64,000 nt of DNA from GWF2-38-69 sp965228125 (GCA_965228125.1 OZ245791.1:992001-1056000); one strand, 5' to 3'. Shown: positions 18,052 to 27,090, numbered from the stretch's first letter. Translations and numbers: made by a program. The notes: a model not told the origin generated them from the sequence alone.

Positions 18052-19128
18052 ATGGCCGAAGATAAAACTGCTCTGAAAAAAACTGACGAAAGAATCGCAA
18101 AGGATAAAAATCTAGCATTAGTACTTAGCCAAATAGAAAAAGAATATGGCAAAGGTTCAATAATGTTTTTGGGAGATGAGTCTTTCCATAGCGATGTCAC
18201 CACCATCAGCACTGGTTCTCTGGCGCTCGATTTAGCTCTAGGAGTCGGGGGTTTGCCTCGTGGAAGAGTCGTAGAAATATATGGCCCTGAATCATCTGGA
18301 AAAACTACCGTCTGTTTGCATGTGATAGCCAATGCCCAAAAAGCGGGCGGTACATGTGCCATAATTGATGCAGAAAATGCTTTGGATGCAACGTACGCAG
18401 GAAGAATCGGAGTCAAAGTCGCAGATTTGTTGGTTTCCCAGCCAGACAGCGGGGAAGATGCTTTAAATATCGCCGAAACTCTGATCAGAAGCAATTCTAT
18501 TGATGTACTTGTCATAGACTCGGTCGCAGCACTGGTTCCAAAGGCTGAAATAGAAGGTTCTATGGGGGACTCCCACATGGGACTGCAGGCCAGATTAATG
18601 TCCCAGGCCTTGAGAAAAATGACAGGTGCCATAAATAAAAGCAGGACCTGCGTAATTTTCACTAATCAAATCAGATCTAAAATCGGAGTCGTTTTTGGGA
18701 ATCCTGAAACTACGACAGGCGGAAATGCCCTTAAATTCTACAGTTCAATAAGGTTGGATATAAGAAGAATCGCAGCGATTAAAGATTCAAAAGGAGAACA
18801 AACCGGCAGCAGAACCAGAGTCAAAGTCGTAAAAAACAAACTCGCCCCCCCATTTAGAGAAGCCGAATTTGATATTGAATTCAGCGAAGGTATTTCTAGA
18901 GCCGGCTCTGTCCTGGATGTAGGAATTGATACAGGAGTAATCGATAAAAGAGGAGCTTGGCTCTCTTTTGCAGGAGACCAACTGGGACAAGGCAGAGATC
19001 AGGTAAAAGAGCTGATCAAGAGCAATTCTGAATTGGAGAACAAAATATTAGTTGCTATTAAAGAGAAAATTAAAGAAGTCAAAGCTGCAAAATCGACATT
19101 GGCTATAGCATCTGAACCTAAAAAATAA
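18052..19128 (+). CDS. recA: Recombinase RecA
   Basis: RecA forms the ATP-dependent filament for homologous recombination and SOS induction. The 358-aa protein has Walker A GPESSGKTT at 78-86, the catalytic glutamate E108, Walker B-type VLVIDSVAALVPKAEIEG, and the loop NQIRSKIGVVFGNPETTTGGNALKFY. Where E. coli has EHALDP, this protein has ENALDA (N109 for the histidine next to the catalytic Glu, Ala for Pro). AAGG lies 11 nt upstream of the ATG. A TPR gene begins only 11 bp after the stop, so recA appears to head a five-gene transcript with the ExbB/ExbD genes. Confidence 0.97.
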   Translation: MAEDKTALKKTDERIAKDKNLALVLSQIEKEYGKGSIMFLGDESFHSDVTTISTGSLALDLALGVGGLPRGRVVEIYGPESSGKTTVCLHVIANAQKAGGTCAIIDAENALDATYAGRIGVKVADLLVSQPDSGEDALNIAETLIRSNSIDVLVIDSVAALVPKAEIEGSMGDSHMGLQARLMSQALRKMTGAINKSRTCVIFTNQIRSKIGVVFGNPETTTGGNALKFYSSIRLDIRRIAAIKDSKGEQTGSRTRVKVVKNKLAPPFREAEFDIEFSEGISRAGSVLDVGIDTGVIDKRGAWLSFAGDQLGQGRDQVKELIKSNSELENKILVAIKEKIKEVKAAKSTLAIASEPKK

Positions 19129-19139
19129 ATATCAACCGC

Positions 19140-21716
19140 ATGCCTTATTCAGTTAAAACAAAGATTTGGGGATTAAGAGCATTTTTGTTATCCATTATGC
19201 TCTGTTTTTCTTCAAGCTTATATTCTGCTTCTACGGCACAGTATCAAAAAAGACTGCTAGGCGACAAAGCATTCGACAACGGCCTTTATGATGTTGCCAT
19301 GAACTATTATGAAAACTACCTCAAAGATGCAGGAGGAGATTCTCCGGCGATACGTGATGCATATTTCTGCTTAATATCCACTTGCTTAAGGGCTAATAAT
19401 ATTGAAGAGGCCAAAAGACTATATGACGAACTTTCAGTTAAATTCGAACAATTCTTTTCAAACCATCCGGAAGATCAAAGAACATTAAATTTTTGGAAAG
19501 CTGAAATCCTGCTTTACGAAGGAAAATTCACAGAGTCCAGCAAACTATTTGAAGATGTACTGAAAGATTCTACTTCAACACACGATGACATATATCTCAA
19601 TGCCATGGCCGGCAAAGCATTAAGTATTCTTAGAATGGGAAACCTTAGCTCAGCTTATAATATCTTTGACAATCTCAGACAGGAAGCAAAACTTCTTAAA
19701 AACAAAGAGCTCGCCAGTGATGCAGCTCAGGAAATGATAATAATTGATTTGGCTACAAATAAATACGATGCAGCAAAAATCATTATAAAAGACGACACTG
19801 ACACTACAAAAGCCGTTGATTCCCAAAAAATGGATTTGTTTAATATCTATATCCTGACAATGGAAGGCAATCTAAAAGATGCAAAATCTCTCTACAACAA
19901 GATTAAACCCCTGTCTCTAGGTGCTGATTATTTATGGTTTTTTGTGACTTATACTTTAGCAGCAAACTACATGAAAGCGGAGCAATACGACGAAGCTCTC
20001 GGCATGATTGATGATGCCTTTGCTTTGGCTCCTGATATGTATGACAAAGAACAAATAACGATACTCAAGATCAACACATACATAAAATTAAATAATTATG
20101 AACAGGCAATACTAACGGCAAAAATGTTCCTTGACACATTCCCAAAATCAGGGCTAAATGTAAAAATACTTCTGGTTTTAACTGAAGCCCTAGTTGCGGA
20201 AAAAAGAAACAGCGATATATCTGCTCTATCTGAGAAATATTTCTCATTTACACAACCACCTGAACCAGACGCTATTGTACTGACTTCTCTCTTCGGACAA
20301 AATGCTCTAACGATGGGAAACTATACTCTTGCAAATCAGTATTTCGACTACATCATATCGAAAAGCAAAGACAAGGAGCAAATAGGTGCAGCAATGTACG
20401 ACAAAGCCGAAAGTTTATTCTTACAAAAAAGCTATTTGCCGGCCTTAAATGAATTCATTTCGGTACAAAAAAAATATCCAAATCTACGAGAAAAATGCCT
20501 CTTCAGGGAATCACAGATTTTCATTAACCAGAATGACTATAAATCTGCTGAAAAAACATTAAAATTACTCGTTAATGATTTCCCCGATTCAGATTTGAAT
20601 CCTTCGCCATTTTTCATGTATGCCGCAGTTTTGGAAAAACTAAAAAGCTACGATGACGCCATAACTGAATTTATCAAATATGCACATGCTAATCCAAATT
20701 CAGACTTGGCTCCGAATGCCTATTATGAGGCTGGATCAATATGTCTGCTTACCCAAAAATATGCTAATTCCGCTCTTTATCTCAAGCAAATAATAGACAA
20801 TTATAATAAGTCTTCGTTAATGAAGAACTCATTGTATAAGCTCGTGTTTGTAAGCATCTCCTTAAAAAAAATAGATGACGCAATTAAATATTCAAAAATG
20901 TTATCGAATTCGTTTCCTGATTCAGAATATTCCTACCAAATCAGGTTCTGGCTCTCCAATTATTACGAGCAAAATGGACAATTTGACAACTCTCTAAAAA
21001 TTCTGGATTCTCTTCTCAAAGACAGTAACAATAAGCCGTTAATTATTTCTGAATGCTATTACAGACAAGCTCTTATCCTGTTTCAGATAGGAGAAAATTC
21101 GAAATCGCTTGAATGTATCAGCATATTGGAAGCTAAATATCCGGATAGTGAAGTTCTGCCTCTGTCGTTGTATCTCAGAGGAGACATTCTCTCATCTGAA
21201 GGTAAATACAATGAGGCTATTCAGGCATACCAGTCGGCATTCGATAAATCCAAAGATTCTCAAACCTCGATAGCATCTCTTGGAAGAATAGGAGACTGCT
21301 ATTTTGCCGAATTAAATTATTCAAAAGACAAAGAAAATGTGATCAATTCAGCTATATCGAACTACAAAAAAGTATTGGATTTACCTAAACTGTCCGTCTT
21401 TATAAGAACTCAGACTCTGTACAAACTAGGAAAATGCTATGAGGTTTTAGGCAATAAAAAAGAAGCCATTGAAGCTTATCACGAAGCTTTCTATTCTAAT
21501 ATTCTGGAAATGGAATCGGGAAGAAATCCCTCTAAAATATGGTTCGTAAAAAGCGCCATAGCGCTAACCAGACTTCTGCAGGATGAAAATACTATAGAAG
21601 AAGCCATTGCCGCAATAAAGGTGTTGGAGGAGCTTATAAAATACCATATTTCTCCTGTCAGCGACTTTGAACAAAGAATTGAAGAAATTAAAAATTTATA
21701 CAAACTTAAGGAGTAG
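19140..21716 (+). CDS. Exported tetratricopeptide repeat protein
   Basis: An 858-aa periplasmic or envelope scaffold. A basic N-terminus followed by AFLLSIMLCFSSSLYSAS is a signal peptide with probable cleavage near residue 30. The rest is almost entirely helical repeats of about 34-36 residues with the TPR pattern (for example AIQAYQSAFDKS and AIEAYHEAFYSN), like YbgF/CpoB- or BamD-type proteins but much longer. It lies between recA (11 bp) and the ExbB gene (9 bp), so it is probably the envelope partner of the ExbB/ExbD/TonB-like complex. No enzyme motif is visible. Confidence 0.85.
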   Translation: MPYSVKTKIWGLRAFLLSIMLCFSSSLYSASTAQYQKRLLGDKAFDNGLYDVAMNYYENYLKDAGGDSPAIRDAYFCLISTCLRANNIEEAKRLYDELSVKFEQFFSNHPEDQRTLNFWKAEILLYEGKFTESSKLFEDVLKDSTSTHDDIYLNAMAGKALSILRMGNLSSAYNIFDNLRQEAKLLKNKELASDAAQEMIIIDLATNKYDAAKIIIKDDTDTTKAVDSQKMDLFNIYILTMEGNLKDAKSLYNKIKPLSLGADYLWFFVTYTLAANYMKAEQYDEALGMIDDAFALAPDMYDKEQITILKINTYIKLNNYEQAILTAKMFLDTFPKSGLNVKILLVLTEALVAEKRNSDISALSEKYFSFTQPPEPDAIVLTSLFGQNALTMGNYTLANQYFDYIISKSKDKEQIGAAMYDKAESLFLQKSYLPALNEFISVQKKYPNLREKCLFRESQIFINQNDYKSAEKTLKLLVNDFPDSDLNPSPFFMYAAVLEKLKSYDDAITEFIKYAHANPNSDLAPNAYYEAGSICLLTQKYANSALYLKQIIDNYNKSSLMKNSLYKLVFVSISLKKIDDAIKYSKMLSNSFPDSEYSYQIRFWLSNYYEQNGQFDNSLKILDSLLKDSNNKPLIISECYYRQALILFQIGENSKSLECISILEAKYPDSEVLPLSLYLRGDILSSEGKYNEAIQAYQSAFDKSKDSQTSIASLGRIGDCYFAELNYSKDKENVINSAISNYKKVLDLPKLSVFIRTQTLYKLGKCYEVLGNKKEAIEAYHEAFYSNILEMESGRNPSKIWFVKSAIALTRLLQDENTIEEAIAAIKVLEELIKYHISPVSDFEQRIEEIKNLYKLKE

Positions 21717-21725
21717 AAACTCAAT

Positions 21726-22421
21726 ATGCTTTTTGCCAATATAGTCAAATATGGCGGTCCTGTAATGTGGATAATCATTTTCTGCAGCTTTGTTGCTTTG
21801 ATTGTAATATTGGAGCGTTGGTTTCATATTCACAGAGCACAAATCAATGTAGGAGAATTACTGAACGGACTGATAAACGTCCTGAAAAAAGGCAACACTC
21901 TTGAAGCAATAAGTATCTGCGAGGCAACACCAGGACCCGTTGCCCATATCCTCCGAGCTGTGATTTTACGGCATGCCCAAAATGATAAGAATCTCAAACA
22001 AGCAGCTATCAATGCTTCCCTTGATGAAATTCCCAGAATGGAAAGACGAATGAGCATTATCGCCACCATAGCCTATATAGCTCCCCTTCTCGGTCTTTTA
22101 GGAACTGTGCTTGGAATGATTGAAGCGTTTCAGGTCATCCAACTTAAGGGAGCTTTCATTAATTCGATAGGGCTATCTGAGGCCATTTGGAAGGCTTTGC
22201 TTACAACAGCTGCAGGTTTATGCGTAGCCATTCCATGCAATATCGCCTATAATTATTTAGTCACAAGAATTCAAACTATTGTCACAGAAATAGATAAGGC
22301 TTCATCTGAAATTATTTATTTCTTCACCTCATATAACATATCACAAACCAATCAGGCAATTCAGATGACTAATACCACGCTAACTCCTGATAAAAACAAT
22401 AAAGCCCAATCACCTTTATAG
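21726..22421 (+). CDS. ExbB/TolQ/MotA-family channel protein with altered glutamate
   Basis: Inner-membrane subunit of a TonB- or Tol-type energy-coupling complex, 231 aa. Three membrane helices are apparent (about 11-31, 111-136, 155-178). The family block PLLGLLGTVLGMIEAF is at 120-135, and helix 3 reads AIWKALLTTAAGLCVAIP (153-170). Family members usually carry glutamate at the position of K156 (WEALLTTA or AEALLATA; E176 in E. coli ExbB), a residue needed for proton-driven work; the threonine pair at 160-161 is kept. E152 lies one turn earlier and might compensate. It is followed 2 bp later by the ExbD gene. Confidence 0.9.
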   Translation: MLFANIVKYGGPVMWIIIFCSFVALIVILERWFHIHRAQINVGELLNGLINVLKKGNTLEAISICEATPGPVAHILRAVILRHAQNDKNLKQAAINASLDEIPRMERRMSIIATIAYIAPLLGLLGTVLGMIEAFQVIQLKGAFINSIGLSEAIWKALLTTAAGLCVAIPCNIAYNYLVTRIQTIVTEIDKASSEIIYFFTSYNISQTNQAIQMTNTTLTPDKNNKAQSPL

Positions 22422-22423
22422 TT

Positions 22424-22861
22424 ATGGAAATTAAAACCAGACTAAAAATCATCAAAGGCCATTTCAATTTTGTACCATTCATAAACATCGCCTTTCTATT
22501 ATTTTTGTTTATGACATTGTCAAGTTCTTTTGTACAAGTGTCAGCTATTAACATTGAACTGCCACACGCAGTAGGCCAGCCAACTAATGCTGAAAAACTT
22601 GTTATCACAATAGATAAGAATCAAAATTACTACCTCAATGATGAGGTAATGGACTTTAAGACTCTTACAGAAAAACTGGCCAATATTTCTTCAAAATACC
22701 AAATAGACAGCGTTATTATCAGAGCAGACCAAAACGCTCCGCAGGGAGCAGTAGCCAAAATCCTATCTCTGGCAAACAGTCTGGATTTAAATGTTTATCT
22801 GGCTGTTGCCCCAACCTCAACAGCTACATCGCAGGTTCCGCTAGAAGAGAAAACAAACTAA
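22424..22861 (+). CDS. ExbD/TolR-family protein lacking the membrane aspartate
   Basis: Partner of the preceding ExbB-like protein, 145 aa: a short cytoplasmic N-terminus, one membrane helix (about 17-37) and a periplasmic domain. The family motif PFIDV normally puts an essential proton-carrying aspartate in the helix (D25 in E. coli ExbD). Here the motif is VPFINIAFLL, with N21 encoded by AAC, and no other acidic residue lies in the helix. The periplasmic domain (VITIDKNQNYYLNDE and VIIRADQNAPQGAVAKIL) is otherwise typical. Five bp separate it from the TonB-like gene. Confidence 0.9.
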   Translation: MEIKTRLKIIKGHFNFVPFINIAFLLFLFMTLSSSFVQVSAINIELPHAVGQPTNAEKLVITIDKNQNYYLNDEVMDFKTLTEKLANISSKYQIDSVIIRADQNAPQGAVAKILSLANSLDLNVYLAVAPTSTATSQVPLEEKTN

Positions 22862-22866
22862 TTGTT

Positions 22867-23673
22867 ATGCCAACGTACTCTTTAAAAGACAAATACAATC
22901 AGAGCCTTAAACCATGGTTCTTCGCCATTTCCGTGTGCGTTGCTGCAAATTTATTCTTATACGTTTTGTTTTCTATGACCAACAAGGAAAATATCGAACG
23001 CCCTCCCGACAGGCCGCATGTTGTCATGCTGCCGCTTGATGGACGGTTAAATCAAAGTTTGCAAAATGTAATAGCGTGGATGGATGATGAAAACCCAACG
23101 CTGATAGTTTGTCCGAATGTGGAGTATGGATACAGCAGAATTCTATTGTCAGGCAGCGATCTTTCTCTTCAGAAACCTGAAGTCCCGCCATTGAACTACA
23201 AAGACATTTTGACCAAACAGGTTTTTTCACCAATCTGCACTGTGGTATCAGTAATACCTGTGAAAGTTTTAACCATAACAGATTTTTTAAAAGAGTTGAC
23301 GAATCTACAAACTGCATTTCTGCCTAAAATCAATAATTACCCTATTTTACACCCAAAAATAGAGTACCCAAATGTATCAGAACTCTTTACAGGGACAAAT
23401 ATTCCTGTAATATTTTATGATTTAGGCTCAAACAACGCGTTAATTACAAAATTGCAGCCTCAAAGAAGCACTATTGTCCAGCTTTACGTTCCAGACAACG
23501 ATTCTCTCTTGCTTTCAGGAAAAATCATTGAAAGTTCCGGTTCTCCGGAGCTTGACACAATAGCATTGAATAATTTACAGACAATACAATTACCGTCTGC
23601 AATTTTTAACAAATACAAAAACAAAGTTATTCTGCTAAAAATCGAGTGGGCTCAATTGTTCAAAGAAATTTAA
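22867..23673 (+). CDS. TonB-like energy transducer, diverged
   Basis: 268-aa protein with a cytoplasmic N-terminus, one membrane anchor (about 17-38) and a periplasmic remainder. The C-terminal segment KIIESSGSPELDTIALN, followed by a strand ending KIEWAQLF, resembles the TonB C-terminal domain (VVESSGSPELDRAAL-type block). The usual Pro/Lys-rich spacer is nearly absent; only a short Pro-rich patch (IERPPDRP) follows the helix. The membrane helix has no histidine, whereas E. coli TonB has H20 there. As the last gene of the recA-TPR-ExbB-ExbD run it is the likely mechanical partner, but the TonB assignment rests on one motif and context. Confidence 0.6.
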   Translation: MPTYSLKDKYNQSLKPWFFAISVCVAANLFLYVLFSMTNKENIERPPDRPHVVMLPLDGRLNQSLQNVIAWMDDENPTLIVCPNVEYGYSRILLSGSDLSLQKPEVPPLNYKDILTKQVFSPICTVVSVIPVKVLTITDFLKELTNLQTAFLPKINNYPILHPKIEYPNVSELFTGTNIPVIFYDLGSNNALITKLQPQRSTIVQLYVPDNDSLLLSGKIIESSGSPELDTIALNNLQTIQLPSAIFNKYKNKVILLKIEWAQLFKEI

Positions 23674-23759
23674 AGATAGAATGTCGTTTGTAATCCATCA
23701 GTTGGGCAAGAGCTAATACCGTTTATATTCCCGATCTCACAAGCATAGATTTAACGCAT

Positions 23760-24488
23760 TTATTCTTCTGGTATAAAGAAGCTTTTCATAGTTTCTTCTA
23801 TATCAGAGCCAATCGGTTTATGATCGTAGCGCCTATGTCCGATCGGAACATCAAATCCTATACGTTTTTTCATGAGCGCTCCAACAGGGCATATTGAAAA
23901 TGCTCTATCAGTAACTTCCGCATTAGTTCCTTTAAGATTAACTTCAGCATTAACTTCCAGTTTTCTATGAGTACCTCTTCCTGTAAATTGGAATATATTC
24001 TTACCGTCTATATCTCTCGAAGCTCTGATGCACCTAGCGCAAAGAATACAGCGGTTATGGTCAATAAATATGTCTTTATGAGATGCATCAACTTCTTTTT
24101 CATTGAACATATAGGAGAACTTAGGCGCTGTAATCCCAAGCCTGTAGGCTATAGCCTGAAGCTCACAATTGCCACTCTTTTCGCAAAACATGCAGTAATG
24201 ATTACCTTCGACAAAAAGCATGTCTATAATGTCTCTTCTTATTTCATTAACTCTTTCCGAGTCATTCTCAACAATCATGCCTTCGGATATCGGCTGAGTA
24301 CATGCTGATTGAGGCCTGCCATTAACAATAACAGTACAGACTCTGCATGCTCCATAAGGAGCTAAGTCCTTATGCCCACATAGCCTTGGAATGTAGATAT
24401 TGTTATCATCGGCCGCCTGCATAATTGTCTGTCCGGTTTTTCCTTTGATCTCCACATCATCTATCGTAAAAGTGATTATACCTGGCAT
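23760..24488 (-). CDS. hoxU: HoxU-type iron-sulfur diaphorase subunit
   Basis: Electron-transfer subunit homologous to the N-terminal part of NuoG and to HoxU of NAD-reducing hydrogenases, 242 aa. Cluster ligands are visible in order: a plant-type [2Fe-2S] set (C37, C48, C51, C63), an His/Cys set (H97, C99, C102, C108), and a CxxCxxC...CP set (C147, C150, C153, C200). The ending FDVPIGHRRYDHK resembles HoxU rather than the longer NuoG. It starts 14 bp after hoxF on the same strand. No hydrogenase subunits (hoxY, hoxH) are in the window, so its physiological electron donor is unknown. Confidence 0.8.
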   Translation of the reverse strand: MPGIITFTIDDVEIKGKTGQTIMQAADDNNIYIPRLCGHKDLAPYGACRVCTVIVNGRPQSACTQPISEGMIVENDSERVNEIRRDIIDMLFVEGNHYCMFCEKSGNCELQAIAYRLGITAPKFSYMFNEKEVDASHKDIFIDHNRCILCARCIRASRDIDGKNIFQFTGRGTHRKLEVNAEVNLKGTNAEVTDRAFSICPVGALMKKRIGFDVPIGHRRYDHKPIGSDIEETMKSFFIPEE

Positions 24489-24502
24489 AAAATATTCCCT
24501 AC

Positions 24503-26326
24503 TTATTTAAATATAACCGATTTGCGGCCGATAATTTTTTCACTCACTTCCAAAGCAGCGCTTACGTCAAAAGACGGCGCAAATCCATCTTGTGGCTCCC
24601 TGAGAAGTTTTTCATATTCACTACGGAAACCATTAATAGAAGAAAGAATCGGCCTTGGAGAAGTCTGCCCTAAACCACAACGGCTGGATGTCTGAATACT
24701 AGCGCCTAGTTTCTGTAGGTATTCTATATCACCTTTCTCTCCAAAGCCATTCATTATTTTTTTAAGCTTGTCTTTAAGAAGGACATTTCCTACTCTGCAA
24801 GGGGTACAATACCCACAGCTTTCATCAATAAAGAAGTTTACAAAATATTCAACTATTTCCAGAATACTACGAGTCTTGTTGAAAATCATTATCGAACCGC
24901 CGGTAACAAGATCGTCATAGCAGATTATTCGCTTGAACTCTGCAGGCGCTATCAGAAATCCTGACGGGCCTCCGACCTGTACTGCCTGCGTATCTAAAGC
25001 TCCGGACAGTTTAAGCAGTTCATCCATTGTTATTCCATACGGAACCTCGTAGATTCCCGGGGCAGCACAATCTCCGCAGACGCTAAGGAGTTTGGTTCCT
25101 GTACTGCCTTTCGTTCCTATTGAAACAAACCAAGCAGGGCCTCTATTTATTATCTGGACTACACAACAAAAAGTCTCAACATTGTTAACAGATGTTGGAG
25201 TGCCAAGATAACCCTTCTGAGCCGGAAAAGGCGGACGATTCTTCGGGTCACCACGCAATCCTTCGCATGAGCTTATAAGAGAAGTTTCTTCCCCGCAAAC
25301 ATAAGCTCCGGCTCCCATCTGTATTCTTATATCAAAGTCAAACCCTTTTTTGCCGATAATCGCCTTCCCGAGAAGATTCAATTTACGTCTCGACTCTAAG
25401 ACATCTTCCAGATAGTCTAGTAAGTAGGAATATTCAGCCCTGAGATACAATATGCCTGTATCAGCCCCGACGGCATAGGCTCCGATAGTCATTCCTTCAA
25501 ACACCATATCTGCCCTTTCTGTGAGAATAACCCTGTCTTTGAATGTGCCGGGTTCCCCTTCATCAGCATTACAAATTATGGTTTTCTTATCTCCGATGGC
25601 ATTTCTGGCAAATTCCCATTTCATGCCCGTTGGGAACCCTGCCCCGCCACGGCCACGCAATCTGGAGGCCTTAATTTCCCTGATGACTTCTGCCGGACTT
25701 AAAGCAATGACTTTGTTGAGCGCCTCGGATTTTTTATACTCTCCGAAAACAACTTCACCTGGCTTCCTAATATGGTTATTTACCATGGATTTAACCAGAG
25801 GATGCGCATTGTTGCCATCGCCAAGACAACGAGGAATTTGCAAAACATCATGAGTTTGTTTCAAAATCCTAACTATCTCTCTAGTCCGTTCGGTCGAAAG
25901 ATTAGTAAAAACAAAGTCATTGATAATAGCAGCAGGAGATTGATCCGACATCCCTATGCATGGAACATACTCCAAAGAGAACATCTCATCAGAAGTTGTT
26001 TTACCGAATTTTATCCCAAGTTCGTCTTCAAAAACTTCAGCGATCTTATCTACGCCTGATAATCGATCAATAATATCGTCACATAAACTTATCGTGAACT
26101 TTCCTTTCTTCTCTTTTGAAATAAACGCATAGAAAGAGGCAACACTCTGAACTTCTACTCTGTAGGTACCAAGCTCCCTGGCAATAATATCAAAGGTAAA
26201 TTCCGGAGTATATCCAAACTGCGACTGAACTTTTCTTAAAACATCCAGAAGCCTGGTTTTGTCATTCCCGAAATCCCTACAAATATTCACAATCAAATCA
26301 GTTGTATTTCCCTTTACTGAAACCAT
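24503..26326 (-). CDS. hoxF: HoxF-type NAD(H)-oxidising diaphorase subunit (NuoE-NuoF fusion)
   Basis: 607-aa fusion of a thioredoxin-like NuoE domain (about 1-140) and the NuoF flavoprotein (about 160-607), the architecture and length of HoxF. It exchanges electrons between NAD(P)H, via FMN, and iron-sulfur clusters. The NADH/FMN loop is GRGGAGFPTG (225-234) and the [4Fe-4S] ligands are C504, C507, C510 and C550. In the NuoE domain only two of four expected [2Fe-2S] cysteines are seen (C82 and C123); the others are D87 and S127. AGAGG lies 8 nt before the ATG. Orphan pairs like this can serve hydrogenase or formate dehydrogenase modules encoded elsewhere. Confidence 0.85.
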   Translation of the reverse strand: MVSVKGNTTDLIVNICRDFGNDKTRLLDVLRKVQSQFGYTPEFTFDIIARELGTYRVEVQSVASFYAFISKEKKGKFTISLCDDIIDRLSGVDKIAEVFEDELGIKFGKTTSDEMFSLEYVPCIGMSDQSPAAIINDFVFTNLSTERTREIVRILKQTHDVLQIPRCLGDGNNAHPLVKSMVNNHIRKPGEVVFGEYKKSEALNKVIALSPAEVIREIKASRLRGRGGAGFPTGMKWEFARNAIGDKKTIICNADEGEPGTFKDRVILTERADMVFEGMTIGAYAVGADTGILYLRAEYSYLLDYLEDVLESRRKLNLLGKAIIGKKGFDFDIRIQMGAGAYVCGEETSLISSCEGLRGDPKNRPPFPAQKGYLGTPTSVNNVETFCCVVQIINRGPAWFVSIGTKGSTGTKLLSVCGDCAAPGIYEVPYGITMDELLKLSGALDTQAVQVGGPSGFLIAPAEFKRIICYDDLVTGGSIMIFNKTRSILEIVEYFVNFFIDESCGYCTPCRVGNVLLKDKLKKIMNGFGEKGDIEYLQKLGASIQTSSRCGLGQTSPRPILSSINGFRSEYEKLLREPQDGFAPSFDVSAALEVSEKIIGRKSVIFK

Positions 26327-26475
26327 TCTGAATACCTCTTAATATAAAATAGAACAATATTAGTTTGGCAGCTTTCCATCATACAAGATGGAATTCTATA
26401 ACTCTAAGTGGCATAAATCCAGTTCAAATCTCTCTATCTAGTTAGAAATTAACGCCGCCGTCATCCTACAAGGTT

Positions 26476-27090
26476 TTAAAAATTGCGAGAATTAAACACT
26501 TCGTGTCTCATGGAGTAAAATTTTTCCTCAGAATGAAGAACCGGCATCTCTTTGATGACCTTAAAGCCCCAACTTTCATACTTCAGGACATTTTTCTGAC
26601 ATTGAGTTATCAGGGAGCAGGAAAGATTTGCATTTCTTGCTTTTTCCAGCATAGGCCGGATTAATAACGAAGCATATTTTTGGTTCACGAATTCAAGGCG
26701 GACAGCTACCAAATGCAGGTACCATTGTGGTTCCTGCCCAAGATGGGCTGTCAAGGCAGCGATTACTTCATTCACAGCCTGTATTTTTTCCATAGTGTTT
26801 TGGGACTTGAAATCCTGTGCAGTAAAAGGTGGTTCAACTGCGGCATCTTCAGAATGATCCATACCCGGAGGGAACCAGATACTGACAGCCTCCATTTTCG
26901 ATGATGTAGCTTGTCGCACAGCTTTAGTGGGGCAGGAAGTCACAAGAAAGCGGAAAAACCGTTTTTTCAGGAGTATATGGTTTGGCTCATCATTGAATAT
27001 AAAATTCCCAATAGGGTCATCGCAGTTGATAAAAGCCTCTGCAGATATGTCAGCAAGGCTATCAATCTGACTCAATGGTATTTCATACAT
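26476..27090 (-). CDS. GNAT-family acetyltransferase-like protein
   Basis: 204-aa protein with the overall GNAT pattern: EAFINCDDPIGNFIF at the start, WYLHLVAVRLEF as the central strand, then a helix (SLLIRPMLEKARNANLSCSL) and the ending NVLKYESWGFKVIKEM. The acetyl-CoA loop, usually Q/RxxGxG/A, is here FVNQKYAS and lacks both glycines, so activity is uncertain. Substrate unknown. It lies 149 bp upstream of hoxF on the same strand and is divergent from the serine hydrolase gene. Confidence 0.7.
   Translation of the reverse strand: MYEIPLSQIDSLADISAEAFINCDDPIGNFIFNDEPNHILLKKRFFRFLVTSCPTKAVRQATSSKMEAVSIWFPPGMDHSEDAAVEPPFTAQDFKSQNTMEKIQAVNEVIAALTAHLGQEPQWYLHLVAVRLEFVNQKYASLLIRPMLEKARNANLSCSLITQCQKNVLKYESWGFKVIKEMPVLHSEEKFYSMRHEVFNSRNF

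Noticed and set aside
23760..26326. Complex I fragment
   Set aside because: The NuoE-NuoF fusion and the short NuoG-like subunit with a HoxU-type ending fit a HoxFU diaphorase; no other nuo genes are present.
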